A DNA stretch of 64,000 nucleotides from Diplonema papillatum. Its lineage: Eukaryota > Euglenozoa > Diplonemea > Diplonemida > Diplonemidae. Where the stretch lies: positions 62,001 to 126,000 of the forward strand of contig JAPJBO010000449.1 of the NCBI GenBank assembly GCA_030068145.1, written 5' to 3'. A program made the position numbers and the translations under genes. The notes under the pieces are model-generated. The model saw only the letters and a list, made by a program, of their open reading frames with translations. It searched no databases and had not been told where the DNA came from. Below are positions 1-10,668 of this stretch, piece by piece (the stretch's first letter is position 1; each line of letters begins with the position of its first letter).

Positions 1-176
1 GCTCTGCCGCGGTTTTCTCTGCAAGGCTTCTGGATTTGAGGTCTCAACGTTTGACAGTCTGACCGAGTAAGCTCTTCATTGAATAGCCTCTGAAACAGGA
101 ACTTCAGGCATTACTAGAGGAACAAATGAACGACAACTTGCCTGTCGAAGTACACCCGAGGATGCGTCAAAGCACC

Positions 177-3128
177 TCAGATAGCAGCCGGTGGTGTCAT
201 TGGACGCTGTTCCGAGGGCATGGCGAGGTCAACTAGCGGAGGCTGAGGAGAGTGAGCAGGTTGTTCACTGATTGTCGCGAAGCTGACAATGATCAACGAA
301 GCTCGAACCGCAGAATACGAGAGAAGCTCGGCACGGGTGAGGAAGGGTCGGACCTCCTTACCTACTGCACCGTTTCCGTGTGACAGCAACCTTTGATAGA
401 CCTGAAACAGGTTCGGTAGTGCAAGCACCAATGGGAACCGCGGCTGTGCAGGCGGCTGGCCTTGGTGACCGGTGCACTCCCACGAAGCTCGGCTGATCGA
501 GTAATTCTCCATCTTCGACACGTAAATGCGGAGGGCTCTGCGATGCTCGACTCGCAAGGCCTCGCCGACCTTTCTACCCTTCAGCACGATCGGCATTGCC
601 AGCCCACGATTCGATAGTAGCACTTGCTTCACCTTTTTGCGTAGCGTACTCAAAGAAGACGTGCCGGTCATCTGGGCGACACTTGTCTTCCTTTTCGTGT
701 CAGGTAGTGCCACAACGGCAGCTGTTGATGCTGCTTTGTTGACTACTTCGATAAGCTCGCCAAACGTCTTCAGCGGGCTTTCTGCGCGCTGTTGCAACTG
801 GAGCACAATATGTTCCAGTTCCCGGAACGCCATCGTCCACAACTCCATTCGGTTGCGCAATTGCATCAAGAACCGCCGAGCGGTTCGTTGCAATGTGATC
901 ACCGTGCTCCTGTACAACATAACTGCTCTTCTGTACTGACTCGCTCCGCTATGGTCGCGCAAGTAGGCTAAGATGAGATCCACTTTTCTCTGGCGAAGCT
1001 TGTCACGAACTTTCAGCACTTGCGTTCGCAGGACGTGCTCCGACTTTGCCGTAAGTTGCTTAAAGAGCAGCAGCCTTGCTTTGAGTTGCACAGCACCCAG
1101 TGCGTGCCCTGCTGGTGCAACAACTCGTGAAAGAATCCTGTGTTGTGAAAGCAAGAATTGAGCAGCATTTCCGTAAGCAGAATGCGGCATCCGAACAGTC
1201 CAGCGGGTAACTACAACCCAGACTAGGTTGCAACTGCACGCCCACTGATGTCAAAAGCATTCAAAAGTACAGGGCATACCGAGCAGCTGTCGACAGGTGG
1301 ACAGAGATCTCCATCTTCGGAAGCACGTTGGGGCGCACAGACCGATTGAGCTGCCTGTTTCTCTCAGCTTCAACCATTTGATACGAAAGTTGCCACCGCT
1401 GCACCGAAGAGTGGAAGAGCACGACTTTGTGCCACGTGGAAAAGCGCTCCCGCAGCCGGGCAGCGTCAAACTTTTTGCGCTCGCGCTGCATGCGAGATGC
1501 GACGTGTTCTTCTCTTTTCGACAGAACCAGTCTCCTGAACTGTTCAAAGACCTTCTCCCTTTTGCTGCGCGCATGCGCGGACCTCTTCGTGAACAGTCCC
1601 TTACCCGATGGCACAGCGCATGCATTTGTTATGTTGTCATAAATGAAGTTGTGTCCGCCACGCTGACGATGCCGCGGCTTCAGCCTGTGCAATGATGTTG
1701 ATGAACAATAAATCCAGTACCTGCCGCGGAATGCCAACAGAATAGTTTACAAACTCCCTGGATATGCAGTGCTGAGGTTGGGTGTCAACCACCGAGGAAA
1801 TGAAAGCGTCGTCAGTATGGAAGGAAAGGGAAGTCCCCGGAAAAACAGAAAAATGGACCCCACCCTGAGTTCTACCGAGTTTCTGCCGGTTCTTGGCGAC
1901 TTCTTACCGGGGTCTGGATCACACCAAGAATGGCGCTTTCTTTTTTTGTGCGCACTAGTGGAACTCTGCTTCGGTAAGTTTCATGTAGTCCGCTGGGACC
2001 GGAAGGTCGTAAGTGCAGTAACTTGCTACATCGACCATTTTGGGCAATAATATTGCGCTCGGTTGGCACTCCTGTCTGCACTTGTCAGCCTGCTTCGCGC
2101 CATTGCTGAAACTGACCATTTAGCAACCAGAAGTTGTAGGAGTCAGGACGCTGTTTTCCAGAGCTGAGCACCGCACCGACCCGCTAACACTCCCGAGATC
2201 ATCACTTCCGGGAGCTGGTGCGTTCTTCGCGTACCAGGATTGTCGTAAACATCGAGAAATATCTAGAATGAGCGAATTAAGTTCCTCTAGAAGCCGCGTT
2301 CATGGAGCGTGGTATTGAATTGCCTCAGAAGGCTAAGAAGCCTAAGAAGGCCAGTGCTGTCTGGCTGCTCAACGGGAGCACGATGAAACAGACATACTGC
2401 GATTCAATGGCTTGGAGCCATTCCTGCTGATGCTCTTCGAGTTCCTCAAGAGACAGCTTCTTGAGCTTTTCAATCTTCCTCCGGACGACGACAGCAATCG
2501 GGGTTTCGGAACGGACCATGATCGGAAGCATTGGCGCTCTTTTGGGCGACTGCTGGTGATAGGACCGCAAGTAAGAAAACCGGTCGCATGCAGCTGGAGG
2601 ACATGCGAGCAGCTCTGTCGGAGGGTTCCGCGGGTCGGAGCCGTGTAAGATAGCGAAGTATCGGAGGGACTCCTTTAGTTGCTGGAGGTCCCGAGCCAGC
2701 ACTTCAGTTTCGGGCGGAGAAGTACAGAGGCCAGCTCCCTCGCCAATCTTGACAACGTCGTCAGCAGAAGCGCAGGGGCCTTGGGTCATAGCCAAGTGCA
2801 TTGTTTGCTTCAAGCGGTTAGCCCGCTTCGTGGATCGATGCAATGTACGCGCCGGCGACCTATTGTTGCTCCGAGCACCACCACGGCGCTTTTCACTACC
2901 TTTCCGTCCTCGCGCTGCTTGCGTTTTTTTACCACCCTTCGGGGGCGTAGGCAAACGAATAGTATCGATCTCATTCGTTGAAGAATCATCTGACCCTTCC
3001 GAAAACGAACCCCCGCTCCACTCTGACTCGCAGCACCTTAGACCTCTTCTAGGACATGCGCCCCAGCCGACAACGCTTCCTGCAATGCTCGGAAGCCCTG
3101 CATGTTCGAGCGATGTGCCTTTCGTCAT
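177..3128 (-). CDS. IQ-motif/coiled-coil protein, three exons
   Basis: Three open segments join with matching phases: 3128-2398 (donor GTATGT), 1684-1280 (acceptor CACAG, donor GTATGC) and 1137-177 (acceptor CACAG, stop at 177), giving about 698 residues. I chose the ATG at 3128 because the frame upstream has only a GTG; an earlier exon is possible. The N-terminal third is Ser/Gly/Arg-rich and low complexity. The middle exon is strongly basic and helical (runs of KREKVF, RERKKF), like a coiled coil. In the last exon the segment LQRTARRFLMQLRNR resembles an IQ motif (IQxxxRGxxxR), so calmodulin or light-chain binding is possible. The C-terminal 100 residues are Pro/Ser-rich. I do not recognise the family. 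A cytoskeletal role is inferred only from the IQ and coiled-coil character. Confidence 0.6.
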
Positions 3129-3149
3129 GCAACGCCTTGCCTTTTTCAC

Positions 3150-5115
3150 GAGATCACAACAACCAATCTGCGAGACACATCATCACTTTTATATCGTTCC
3201 TGAGAGTAGGATGCTTGTTGTAGTTGTACCGTGATGAGCAATGTTCAATGCGCTGTACATCCTCTCGAAGGAGGAAGTATTGATCGTCGGAAGTACTGAC
3301 ATAGTTGAAAGCTCAAAGTGCAGTGCGGCCTTGTGCTATCACTCGCAAGGAAATACAGGGTGCTTTACTTCTATCACATTGTGAAGTGTGAATGGTAGTC
3401 CGGTACGTTGCATGCTCGCCTCGGTACAAAAATGGAAACGGATTTGTTCGTACTCGGGACGTCCAGAAGGCAAGCAGACGGGGGAAGCAAGGTGGATTCC
3501 AGTGAGCGGAAATGAAAAGCGACCGGAGGGAATGGAGAAAGGAGAAAGAACGGAAGAGACCCAGAAAGGTTCGAGTCCAGTCCTTTGTCTGAGCTTGTCG
3601 TTTTCTTTCCGGGTTTCCCCTTGCAAGTTCACGGCACTTTGGCTTGTTGGCTCGGCTACTCTGAGCCTTTTTGATTCTACTTTCCGCAAGCCCGCCGGCA
3701 GATCCCGCTCGCACCAAAGGACCTGACCAGCTTTTTGCTGTCTGAGAGCCCCATGATGCGGCAGGGGACCAGACTGTTCCTGTGTGGGATCTTATTCGCC
3801 AGAAACCGAACTACCGGAAGGAGCTGCGGAGAAAATCGGGTGTACAATAACCATCAATGGGAGGGAGGTCGGACGTTAGTGCAAGTCGGAAGTGTCAGGT
3901 AAGTGACGGTTTCCCGTCGAGAAAAGAAGAAGTGTGAGACAGAGACACGAGGTACAGTGCAGGGACCATCTCTCCGGAGAATTTCCGGTCTCCTCACTTC
4001 CTCCGTACTTCTGCGGTAAGTATCCGCCGGAAGAGTGTCGGCAACTCATTTAAGTTGAAAGCAACACTTTCCCGTCTCTTGCAAGCTAAGAGCAGGCAAG
4101 GTATCGAGCGTCTAAGCCATTCTTTGCGGTTGGTGTTTCGACGTGCAGCACCGATCACCGATCACTAAAATATGCGGGCAAGTCAAGACCCTAGAGATTG
4201 CTTGATTATCACCTGGATGAGAGGTATTTCCATGACCACTACGAGCTCAGGCAATGAGCCATTGTCAACACTACTGGGCAGTATTCGTGCTTCGCGTGTG
4301 CTCTGCGAGCTGCATATATAACGACGGCTCGTCGTCGTCGAACACGCGAGTCTTTCCGCGCTTCGCACGTAAGCGCTGCATGAGCAATAGGCCGCCACGC
4401 AGCGGATGCCGGATTCGCGGCAATGCCGCCTTTTTGTCTCTGGACACTGGAGCGCAAAACAAATCTTCGGACAACAGCGAGTCGTGGGCGCGCTGCGTAC
4501 TCGGCTGTGAAGTCGCCTCTGTCGCTGAAGCGACAACTCGAACGTCGGAGGCGTGTCTTTTAGGTGCGGACGGTGGGGCACGGTAAAAGTACAGTGTTCG
4601 CATGCGTTTCTTTCTTGTTGTTTTAACCTGTCATAAATTTACTTTGCGAACTCCATGAGGTTTCTAAAAGGCTTGGTTTCCAATCCCGCACACCGATTGC
4701 ACATCGATTGAGCCGCCTTCAAGTATTCCCTCAGATTTTAATTTCTGCCCAAAACACGACTGAACTCTTGAGTACTTGAATCGAAGGGCGTTCTCAAACG
4801 ATCAAATCCTGCAAAGCTACTTTCCTCCAACCGTGGTTAACTCTGCACGTCTGCGTTCAAATTCATCGGAAAATGGGAAGAGGAGAACCAGACGCCCAGA
4901 GAAGGCACCTCACATACAGTTGCAGCTTCGTCTGTGCCCGCACATAAACAGGAATTTGTGAACAAGCTAGAATGACACCTCCACTACAAAGGCGGGCAAC
5001 GACTCCAAGGAACGGTCTTGCAGGAAGCAGTAAGACCGGCAGAGCAAGCATCATAGGGCCCAACCTTGCCCGTCTTTTGTATTGGGCTGACGTTCGTTTT
5101 ACACACTGAAATGAC
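3150..5115. other. Intergenic spacer with one dispersed-repeat copy
   Basis: I see no supportable gene. The short open frames on both strands have no recognisable composition or motif. The segment near 3935-4045 is a copy of the dispersed repeat that also occurs near 20.8 and 49.1 kb. The rest shows nothing I can name. Confidence 0.5.
3935..4045 (+). repeat. Dispersed repeat R2, copy 1
   Basis: It shares GTGCAGGGACCATCTCTCCG and TTTCCGGTCTCCTCACTTC with the copy near 49.15 kb, plus a weaker downstream block (GTAAGTATCCGCCGGAAG versus GTAAGTCGCTCCGGAGG). It has no coding content. The element class is unknown. Confidence 0.6.
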
Positions 5116-5703
5116 CTACGCAGGGCTGGCAGTTGCATCTACACGTAGCAAGCAGCGAATGTCTTCTGCTTTGGCCAGATCCGCGGCGGTTTCCCCGAAG
5201 GAGTTTTTGAGGTGAGGCGTAGCCCCGTGCGATAATAGCAGCTGCACAGCGGCCAGATGCCCATTCATCGCAGCTCCCATGAGAGGCGTCCGGTTCCCGT
5301 CACTAATTGCGTCCACATGCGCTCCGTTGTCGAGGAGGTGGGCGATGACAGCGGTGTGACCGCCGATAGAAGCTGCACGGATTGCGGTGTGCCTCGCGGC
5401 AGGCTGGCTCACACAGGCCCCGCTTGAGACGAGCAAAAGAACACAGTCTAGATGTCCTTCCTTTGCCGCGAGAATAACCGGTGTGAACCCCTCCGCCGTC
5501 TCTGTGTTGATGTCAGCTCCCCCATCCAGCGCTTCGGCCAGACCCTTCGCGCACCCCGCTGCCGCTGCAGCCAACAGGCTCTCATCGGCGCTTGTCCGCT
5601 TGTCACCAGTATCGTTTTTCGCGCGATCACCGACTTCCTTGTTCGCACCGCATGACATTCCAGCGCAAATCCCCGCCCTCCCTTGGCGTGGATCACCAAC
5701 CAT
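5116..5703 (-). CDS. Small ankyrin-repeat protein
   Basis: A single 195-residue frame starting with ATG at 5703. After about 40 residues it carries four consecutive 33-residue ankyrin repeats and a partial fifth. The TPL/GH pattern is clear: FTPVILAAKEGHLDCVLLL, TAIRAASIGGHTAVIAHLL, TPLMGAAMNGHLAAVQLLL, then TAADLAKAEDIRCLL. Ankyrin repeats are protein-binding scaffolds and nothing else in the chain suggests an enzyme, so the partner cannot be predicted. An ATG at the internal MSCGANKEV would also give a complete repeat domain. It sits downstream of the HPS1-like pair on the same strand. I see no intron. Confidence 0.75.
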   Translation of the reverse strand: MVGDPRQGRAGICAGMSCGANKEVGDRAKNDTGDKRTSADESLLAAAAAGCAKGLAEALDGGADINTETAEGFTPVILAAKEGHLDCVLLLVSSGACVSQPAARHTAIRAASIGGHTAVIAHLLDNGAHVDAISDGNRTPLMGAAMNGHLAAVQLLLSHGATPHLKNSFGETAADLAKAEDIRCLLRVDATASPA

Positions 5704-6477
5704 ATTTCTCCTTACACCAGAAAACCCGGGTGGTATGCATCGCGCACGTTCTTTCTAAAATATCAGGAAATAAAAGGGCCTTCGGTGCGCTATCCCCGCC
5801 GGTTCATTCGGACTTGTAGCATTGGACCGGTAAACATTTTGGGAGTGGTATTTGCTGAAGCTAGTCACACCTGATGCCCTGAGTAATTCACAAAGGCTTT
5901 CCCGTTTTCTAGAGTGCCGCACTTTTCCAAGCCGATACCAGGGACTAGAATCGGTCACTAGGAACACACGCTTCAAGATTCCCTCATGGTCAATCCAACT
6001 TGAAAATGTTCACACCGCGAGATCACAATACACAGAGGAAAACATCGACAGCGTGCACGTCGGGCAGGAAGTAATCGAACGGCTTGAGTCCTTTGTTCGA
6101 ATAGGTTACAACCACAGCTTCTTAAGGCATCGGACAGCACGCCACTGTGATTCGTACCTCGTCGCGTTCTTCGTTGTGGAAACGATCTTTAACATTGTAG
6201 AAATATTTTTGGGATGCAGTTTGCACTTCACTCGCCGATCTCGTAAAAGCCGTGAGAGCCTTTTCTACCTACAAGTTTAACAGGGAATAAATCTCAAACC
6301 GCCTGTTCAAGATTGTTAATGAAACACATTATTTCGTTCCGCTCGACCTGCCACCTGTGTGCTCTTGGGGCTCGCACCGGCACAATACCAGTTCTTTCGA
6401 CCACGCCGGTCGATGAGCAGGCAGAACTGGATGGGAGGCAGCCTAATACGGATACGGTCTCGCAACTCTGTCGCCCG
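5704..6477. other. Intergenic spacer
   Basis: A spacer of about 770 bases between the ankyrin gene and the HPS1-like copy. I see no gene, repeat or RNA here. Confidence 0.5.
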
Positions 6478-9240
6478 CTACCCTGCAGGTAACGCACCGA
6501 AATGCGGCACAGCGAGCTCAAGCAACCTTTTGTTGCTGGCGCGCACAATGTCAAGGGGCACCATGCCCATGTACATGACAAACAGTTGCCCGCAGCGTAG
6601 CCCGCGCTTGCTCTCCCTGGGGCAGGCTGAGACCAAGTGATCTCGTAGAGCCCACGGCCTCTTTTGCGCAACCAGCAGGCAATCTTCGGGGAATGGCAGC
6701 TCTTCATGGTCATCCTGCAGCCACAGCTTGTGGTAGAAAGACATTCCGGCTGTTCCCCAGTACGCCTCTGTGTAGTTCTTGTGCAGAAAATAGTTCGCTT
6801 GTGACAGAAGGTGCGCAACGTGAGGCGCCATGCCTTTCTCCGTGCTGGCTTGCTCCGAAGCCGTGAACTGGGCGAAGAGTTGTTGTTGTGTGCTGTTCGG
6901 TGGTACCAAAGGCAGGATCTTGGGGGAAGTCACGCAGTTGTGACGCGAACGGTCTACAAATATGAAGTGAACCAGCCCCGGACACGCGTCGAGGTACGCA
7001 CCGCAAGCAATATTGAAGTGCGTCTTCTCAATGGTGGTGAACACATCCACCACAGGAGCAAAGCGCTCCCGCACAGTTTCTCGCATGGCGACCATTCGGT
7101 GGCGTAGGAGGTTTGGGCTACATGCGGACCAGCCACGACGGGTTCTCCTCATTTCCTCAATAAAGCACACGCGGACGCTCTTAAACTTTTTCTCGAGCTC
7201 TTGCGCGTGCGTCGACTGTCTGTCTGTAGGGTTGTCATCGTTCGTGTCATGCCCAAGAGTGTCTACAAACACCATGCACGGCTTCCTAAAGTTCAGGGTA
7301 CCACATCGCAGCCACAAAGTGCGGAGTGAAGGCAGAGACGGGGCCTCTGCCTCGTGCGCGATACTGCTCTTTCCGTAGAACGAGTCAGAACCGCTGTTTT
7401 GGTGACCTCCAATAGACCTGTCAGGTGTGTTGAGCTTAAAGTTAAAGCTGAAAGGGGTAACGTGCCGACACATTCCCTCTGCGTACTGACTAAAAATGCA
7501 GGTCGGGGAAAGATAGCTTCTCTATCAGCTCAACTCTGTGCTGAAGCTCAACTCAATTTCCGCCTGGGCGTGAGCAGCACGGAGGTAGCATGTGGTGAGA
7601 GGTAGAATTTTGCATAGCCACTTATGCCGATTTCCAAGTTTGTCGGGTGATATCAAAAAGACATACAGCCGCGATTGATCCTCCGGCGCAGGACGACCGT
7701 TTCGTCGTTGCGCTGGCGCATGTTCTTCGAGGAGAGAAAAGGCGTCGCTAAGCTTCGCCGCCTCCTCGGCGCAGCCTTCCTCGTTGAGGGCGTCTACGTA
7801 CTCGCCGAAGTCGAGCTTCTTGTCAAGGTAGTTGGCCCGATTGATACCAACAACAGCAAGTGCCTGCTCCGCAGCGGCAACGTCTGATTCGTTTGCACAA
7901 GGCGGGAACGCGCCCGGCTTCTCCTCATCCGGCGGGTCCATTGTCGGAAGCAGATCCCACGCAGCGCCATACCCCGGGTTGTACGCTGTCCCGTCGTTCG
8001 CGATGAAAATGCCGTTTACATAGGCGGACAGGAGGAGGACGTCGCTGGAAGTCAGCAACGACACGCCCTTTTTGGTGGCTACCGACGCCAAGCGGTCATT
8101 AATGAAGAGCAGTGCATGACCAGCTTCGGGCTTCGCATCCCCAAGGACGTGGTAGTCGGCTTCATCTTCATCTAAAATACCTCCGCTGAGGCTCAGGTTG
8201 GAAAATGGTTCCGTAATGACACTCGAGAGCAAATTGGAAATGTATTCAGCCTGCCCAGCGTCCGAGTAAGGAGAGCTATCCACCAAGCAGCCGACACCAA
8301 GTGCCAGTAACGCCGGGTTTTCGCATATCAACTCGGGGGCTCGTAGGAATGCACGGACAAAGCAACCCAAAGACTGCTTCGGCGTGCACCCAGCTACTGT
8401 TGGACGCTCGAGTTCATCAATCCGGCCAGATGCCATCTCTGCGGCTTCTTTCACGAGTGCGGCCAGGTTCGAGAGGGACTCCGCTGCAACGTTCTCCTCA
8501 TCCGAGGCCACCACAAAAAATATGTTGTTCGCCTCTGCAACGAACCCCCCGCCTCGCAGTGCAACCCTATTTCGCCAGTGATACCGGTCGACAGCCACCC
8601 GAGCACCACCGAAGCATATTCTGGTAGCACAAGGGAGCTTACTCCGCGTTGCATACGCCTCTGTCGACACCAGGCGCGGAAGAGATGAGCGTACTTGGTT
8701 TGATCTGATATACTCCTGGCAGACAGCCAACACCGCGCATCCGAAGTCCCACAGAGGTGCTGTCAGCACGCTGGTGTCGACGTCCTCCAGAACACTCTTT
8801 TCGCAAACGTCTCTGGCCAGGCCACCCACCGTTTCATTCAGACTGTCGACAAATTCGCCAATTTCTGGGATCCCCAGCGTCACTGCCATTGCAGTGCACT
8901 TCTCGGCGAGATTCTGGAAAAAACGATCATTTCGCTCTACGGCTTCGGAAAACGCCGCCCAGCTCGAATCAACTGTCGGTTGATCTTCGATGCCAAAACG
9001 GCTCGCTTCGAGGGTGTTGCTCACGATCATAGCGCCTTCACCAGCAGCCGCAATCCAGGATGGTGGGTCGGACCCATACTTTGCATGAACCACCGCAAGC
9101 GCATTGAGAACCGTATCCTTATTCATGTCACGCAGGCGGTGCGTGGCCTCAGCAAGGTTTTCTGCAAGCTCTGCGCTCTTGTCGATCTCCCAGTGCCATT
9201 GTGGAACGCCGCACTCGTGCGCAACGAGGACGACTCTCAT
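6478..9240 (-). CDS. HPS1-like BLOC-3 subunit, downstream tandem copy
   Basis: Two exons: 9240-7667 (donor GTATGT) and 7417-6478 (acceptor GACAG). The phases match across the junction, giving about 837 residues. The start MRVVLVAHECG aligns with the N-terminus of animal HPS1 (MKCVLVATEG). A middle segment, HALLFINDRLASVATKKG followed by LLTSSDVLLLSAYV, matches the HPS1 longin-like region. The second exon has the HPS1 C-terminal signature YLDACPGLVHFIFVDRS and ends with a region matching the last helix of HPS1 (GQLFVMYMGMVPLDIV). HPS1 with HPS4 forms BLOC-3, a guanine-nucleotide exchange factor for Rab32/38 on lysosome-related organelles; that role here is inferred from family. It is clearly diverged from the neighbouring copy at 10.7-15.1 kb. 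HPS1 assignment is by my own comparison from memory, with no search. Confidence 0.75.
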
Positions 9241-10668
9241 TGCACGGTGTTAAGACAATCAGTAGTCTAACGGGTCACGCTAAGAAGACCACGTGTCCCT
9301 ATCGCCAACAATCGCAGGGCTCTCTTTCGCGAACGGCCTCGCCGCCGTGTCGCGTGCGACACGGCTCTTCGAGCCGATTGCGTCTGATTGTTTCCACTTT
9401 GACGGAGAAGGGGGGGTAGCGCACCTATAAACCTGAGGTTCTGCCGGCCAGGGGAGCAATGCTCGCTAAGACATTCAAATACGTTTCGCTTGTGATTCGC
9501 AACTAGCGCTTTCAGAGAATGAGGGCGTCATGATGGTCTCGTTGGCGGTACAACTGCCTGCTGCGGCTTGACATTGGCTGAGCCCCGGATTCACTGCGAC
9601 CCGCCAACTACTGAAGTATAGTGCGTTGCTCAGGCCTGACAATCACACTAATACAACAAATGGGGTGGTGACCCCTCCGAACAGCCTCCCTGACCCTGGC
9701 CCACGCCTGATGCCGCAAACCCTTAACCCGGGCGGCGGCACTTTGGCATGAGCCAGGAACCCCAAGGGGAGCAGCGCGAGAGGCATCATCCACGCTTCAA
9801 AGGCCCACACACTAATACAACAAATTTACTACTGAAGTGGCCGAAAACAGATCCATTTCACGAGAGGCAATCTACATTGGTTGTGACACGAGTAGCATTT
9901 GTATTCAAGCTTCCAATGCCGTCCACTACGGGGGTGCTCAGATGCCGGGATAAGGCCCTCGCATCAATACCTGTGCTGCCGCGCTTCTTCTCCACAGGCT
10001 GGCTTCAACTGACCGTGCTTCTTCAAACACGATCTGACAAGTCCTGCATCTTTTTATGGTCACTCGATAAGGGTAGCAAGTACCTTGGCAGCGAAAGGTT
10101 GAAAAAGGCCGGGATCCGGCTGCGACTGAACAAACGGACTGGGAGTGTTGTCCGCCGGAAGAAAACGAATTGGAGCGCCAGCCTTTTCTAGAGCCTAGTG
10201 GCGGCAAGGAAACTTTAGAAATACGTTCGCTGACCGCATCTTGTAACTCATGGGGGCTTGCAAGCAGCTAAGAGTTGTGTGCAGTGTCGCTACAGGGACA
10301 CAGACAGCGGATTGGTACATACAAAAGGGGCCCGAACCACGAGATCAGTATCCGGCTTCCGCTGCTAACTGCTCTCAATCAAACCACACACCGTCTTTTG
10401 TGGAGCATCCTCATTATTTTTTCACTAGCCTTCCTCCGCTGCGAGATGTGGATCACCGAAGCTCCCAAGCAGCTGCCAACTTCCCCAAGGGAGAAGCTGC
10501 GAGAAGAGCGAAAGAGTTCGTGGACCACCGAGGCATTATATTGTACTCCAAATGTTTTCGCCTTCGCGAAGAAGGGCGGAAAGCCGAGTCGAAAAGCTTT
10601 GCTCTCATGTGGGACCTCATGCGGTAAAGTCGACTGTTGGGCCTCGTTGGACCCGATCGAGACAGTTG
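9241..10668. other. Spacer between the two HPS1-like genes
   Basis: About 1.4 kb with no supportable gene. It holds a short direct-repeat-flanked insertion at 9644-9825, described separately. The rest shows nothing I can name. Confidence 0.5.
9644..9825. mobile_element. Short insertion flanked by an 18-bp direct repeat
   Basis: The sequence CACACTAATACAACAAAT occurs exactly at 9644-9661 and again at 9808-9825. Between them are 146 bases that are GC-rich and unlike the AT-richer flanks. An exact long direct repeat around a short foreign-looking segment is what a target-site duplication of a SINE-like or other short non-autonomous element looks like. I see no poly(A) tail or terminal inverted repeat, and no tRNA-type internal promoter that I can defend, so the class is open. 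A shared ACTACTGAAGT next to both copies may extend the duplicated context. Confidence 0.45.

Noticed and set aside
9650-9830. A CRISPR-like pair of direct repeats
   Set aside because: There are only two copies of the repeat, in a eukaryotic context. A target-site duplication explains it better.
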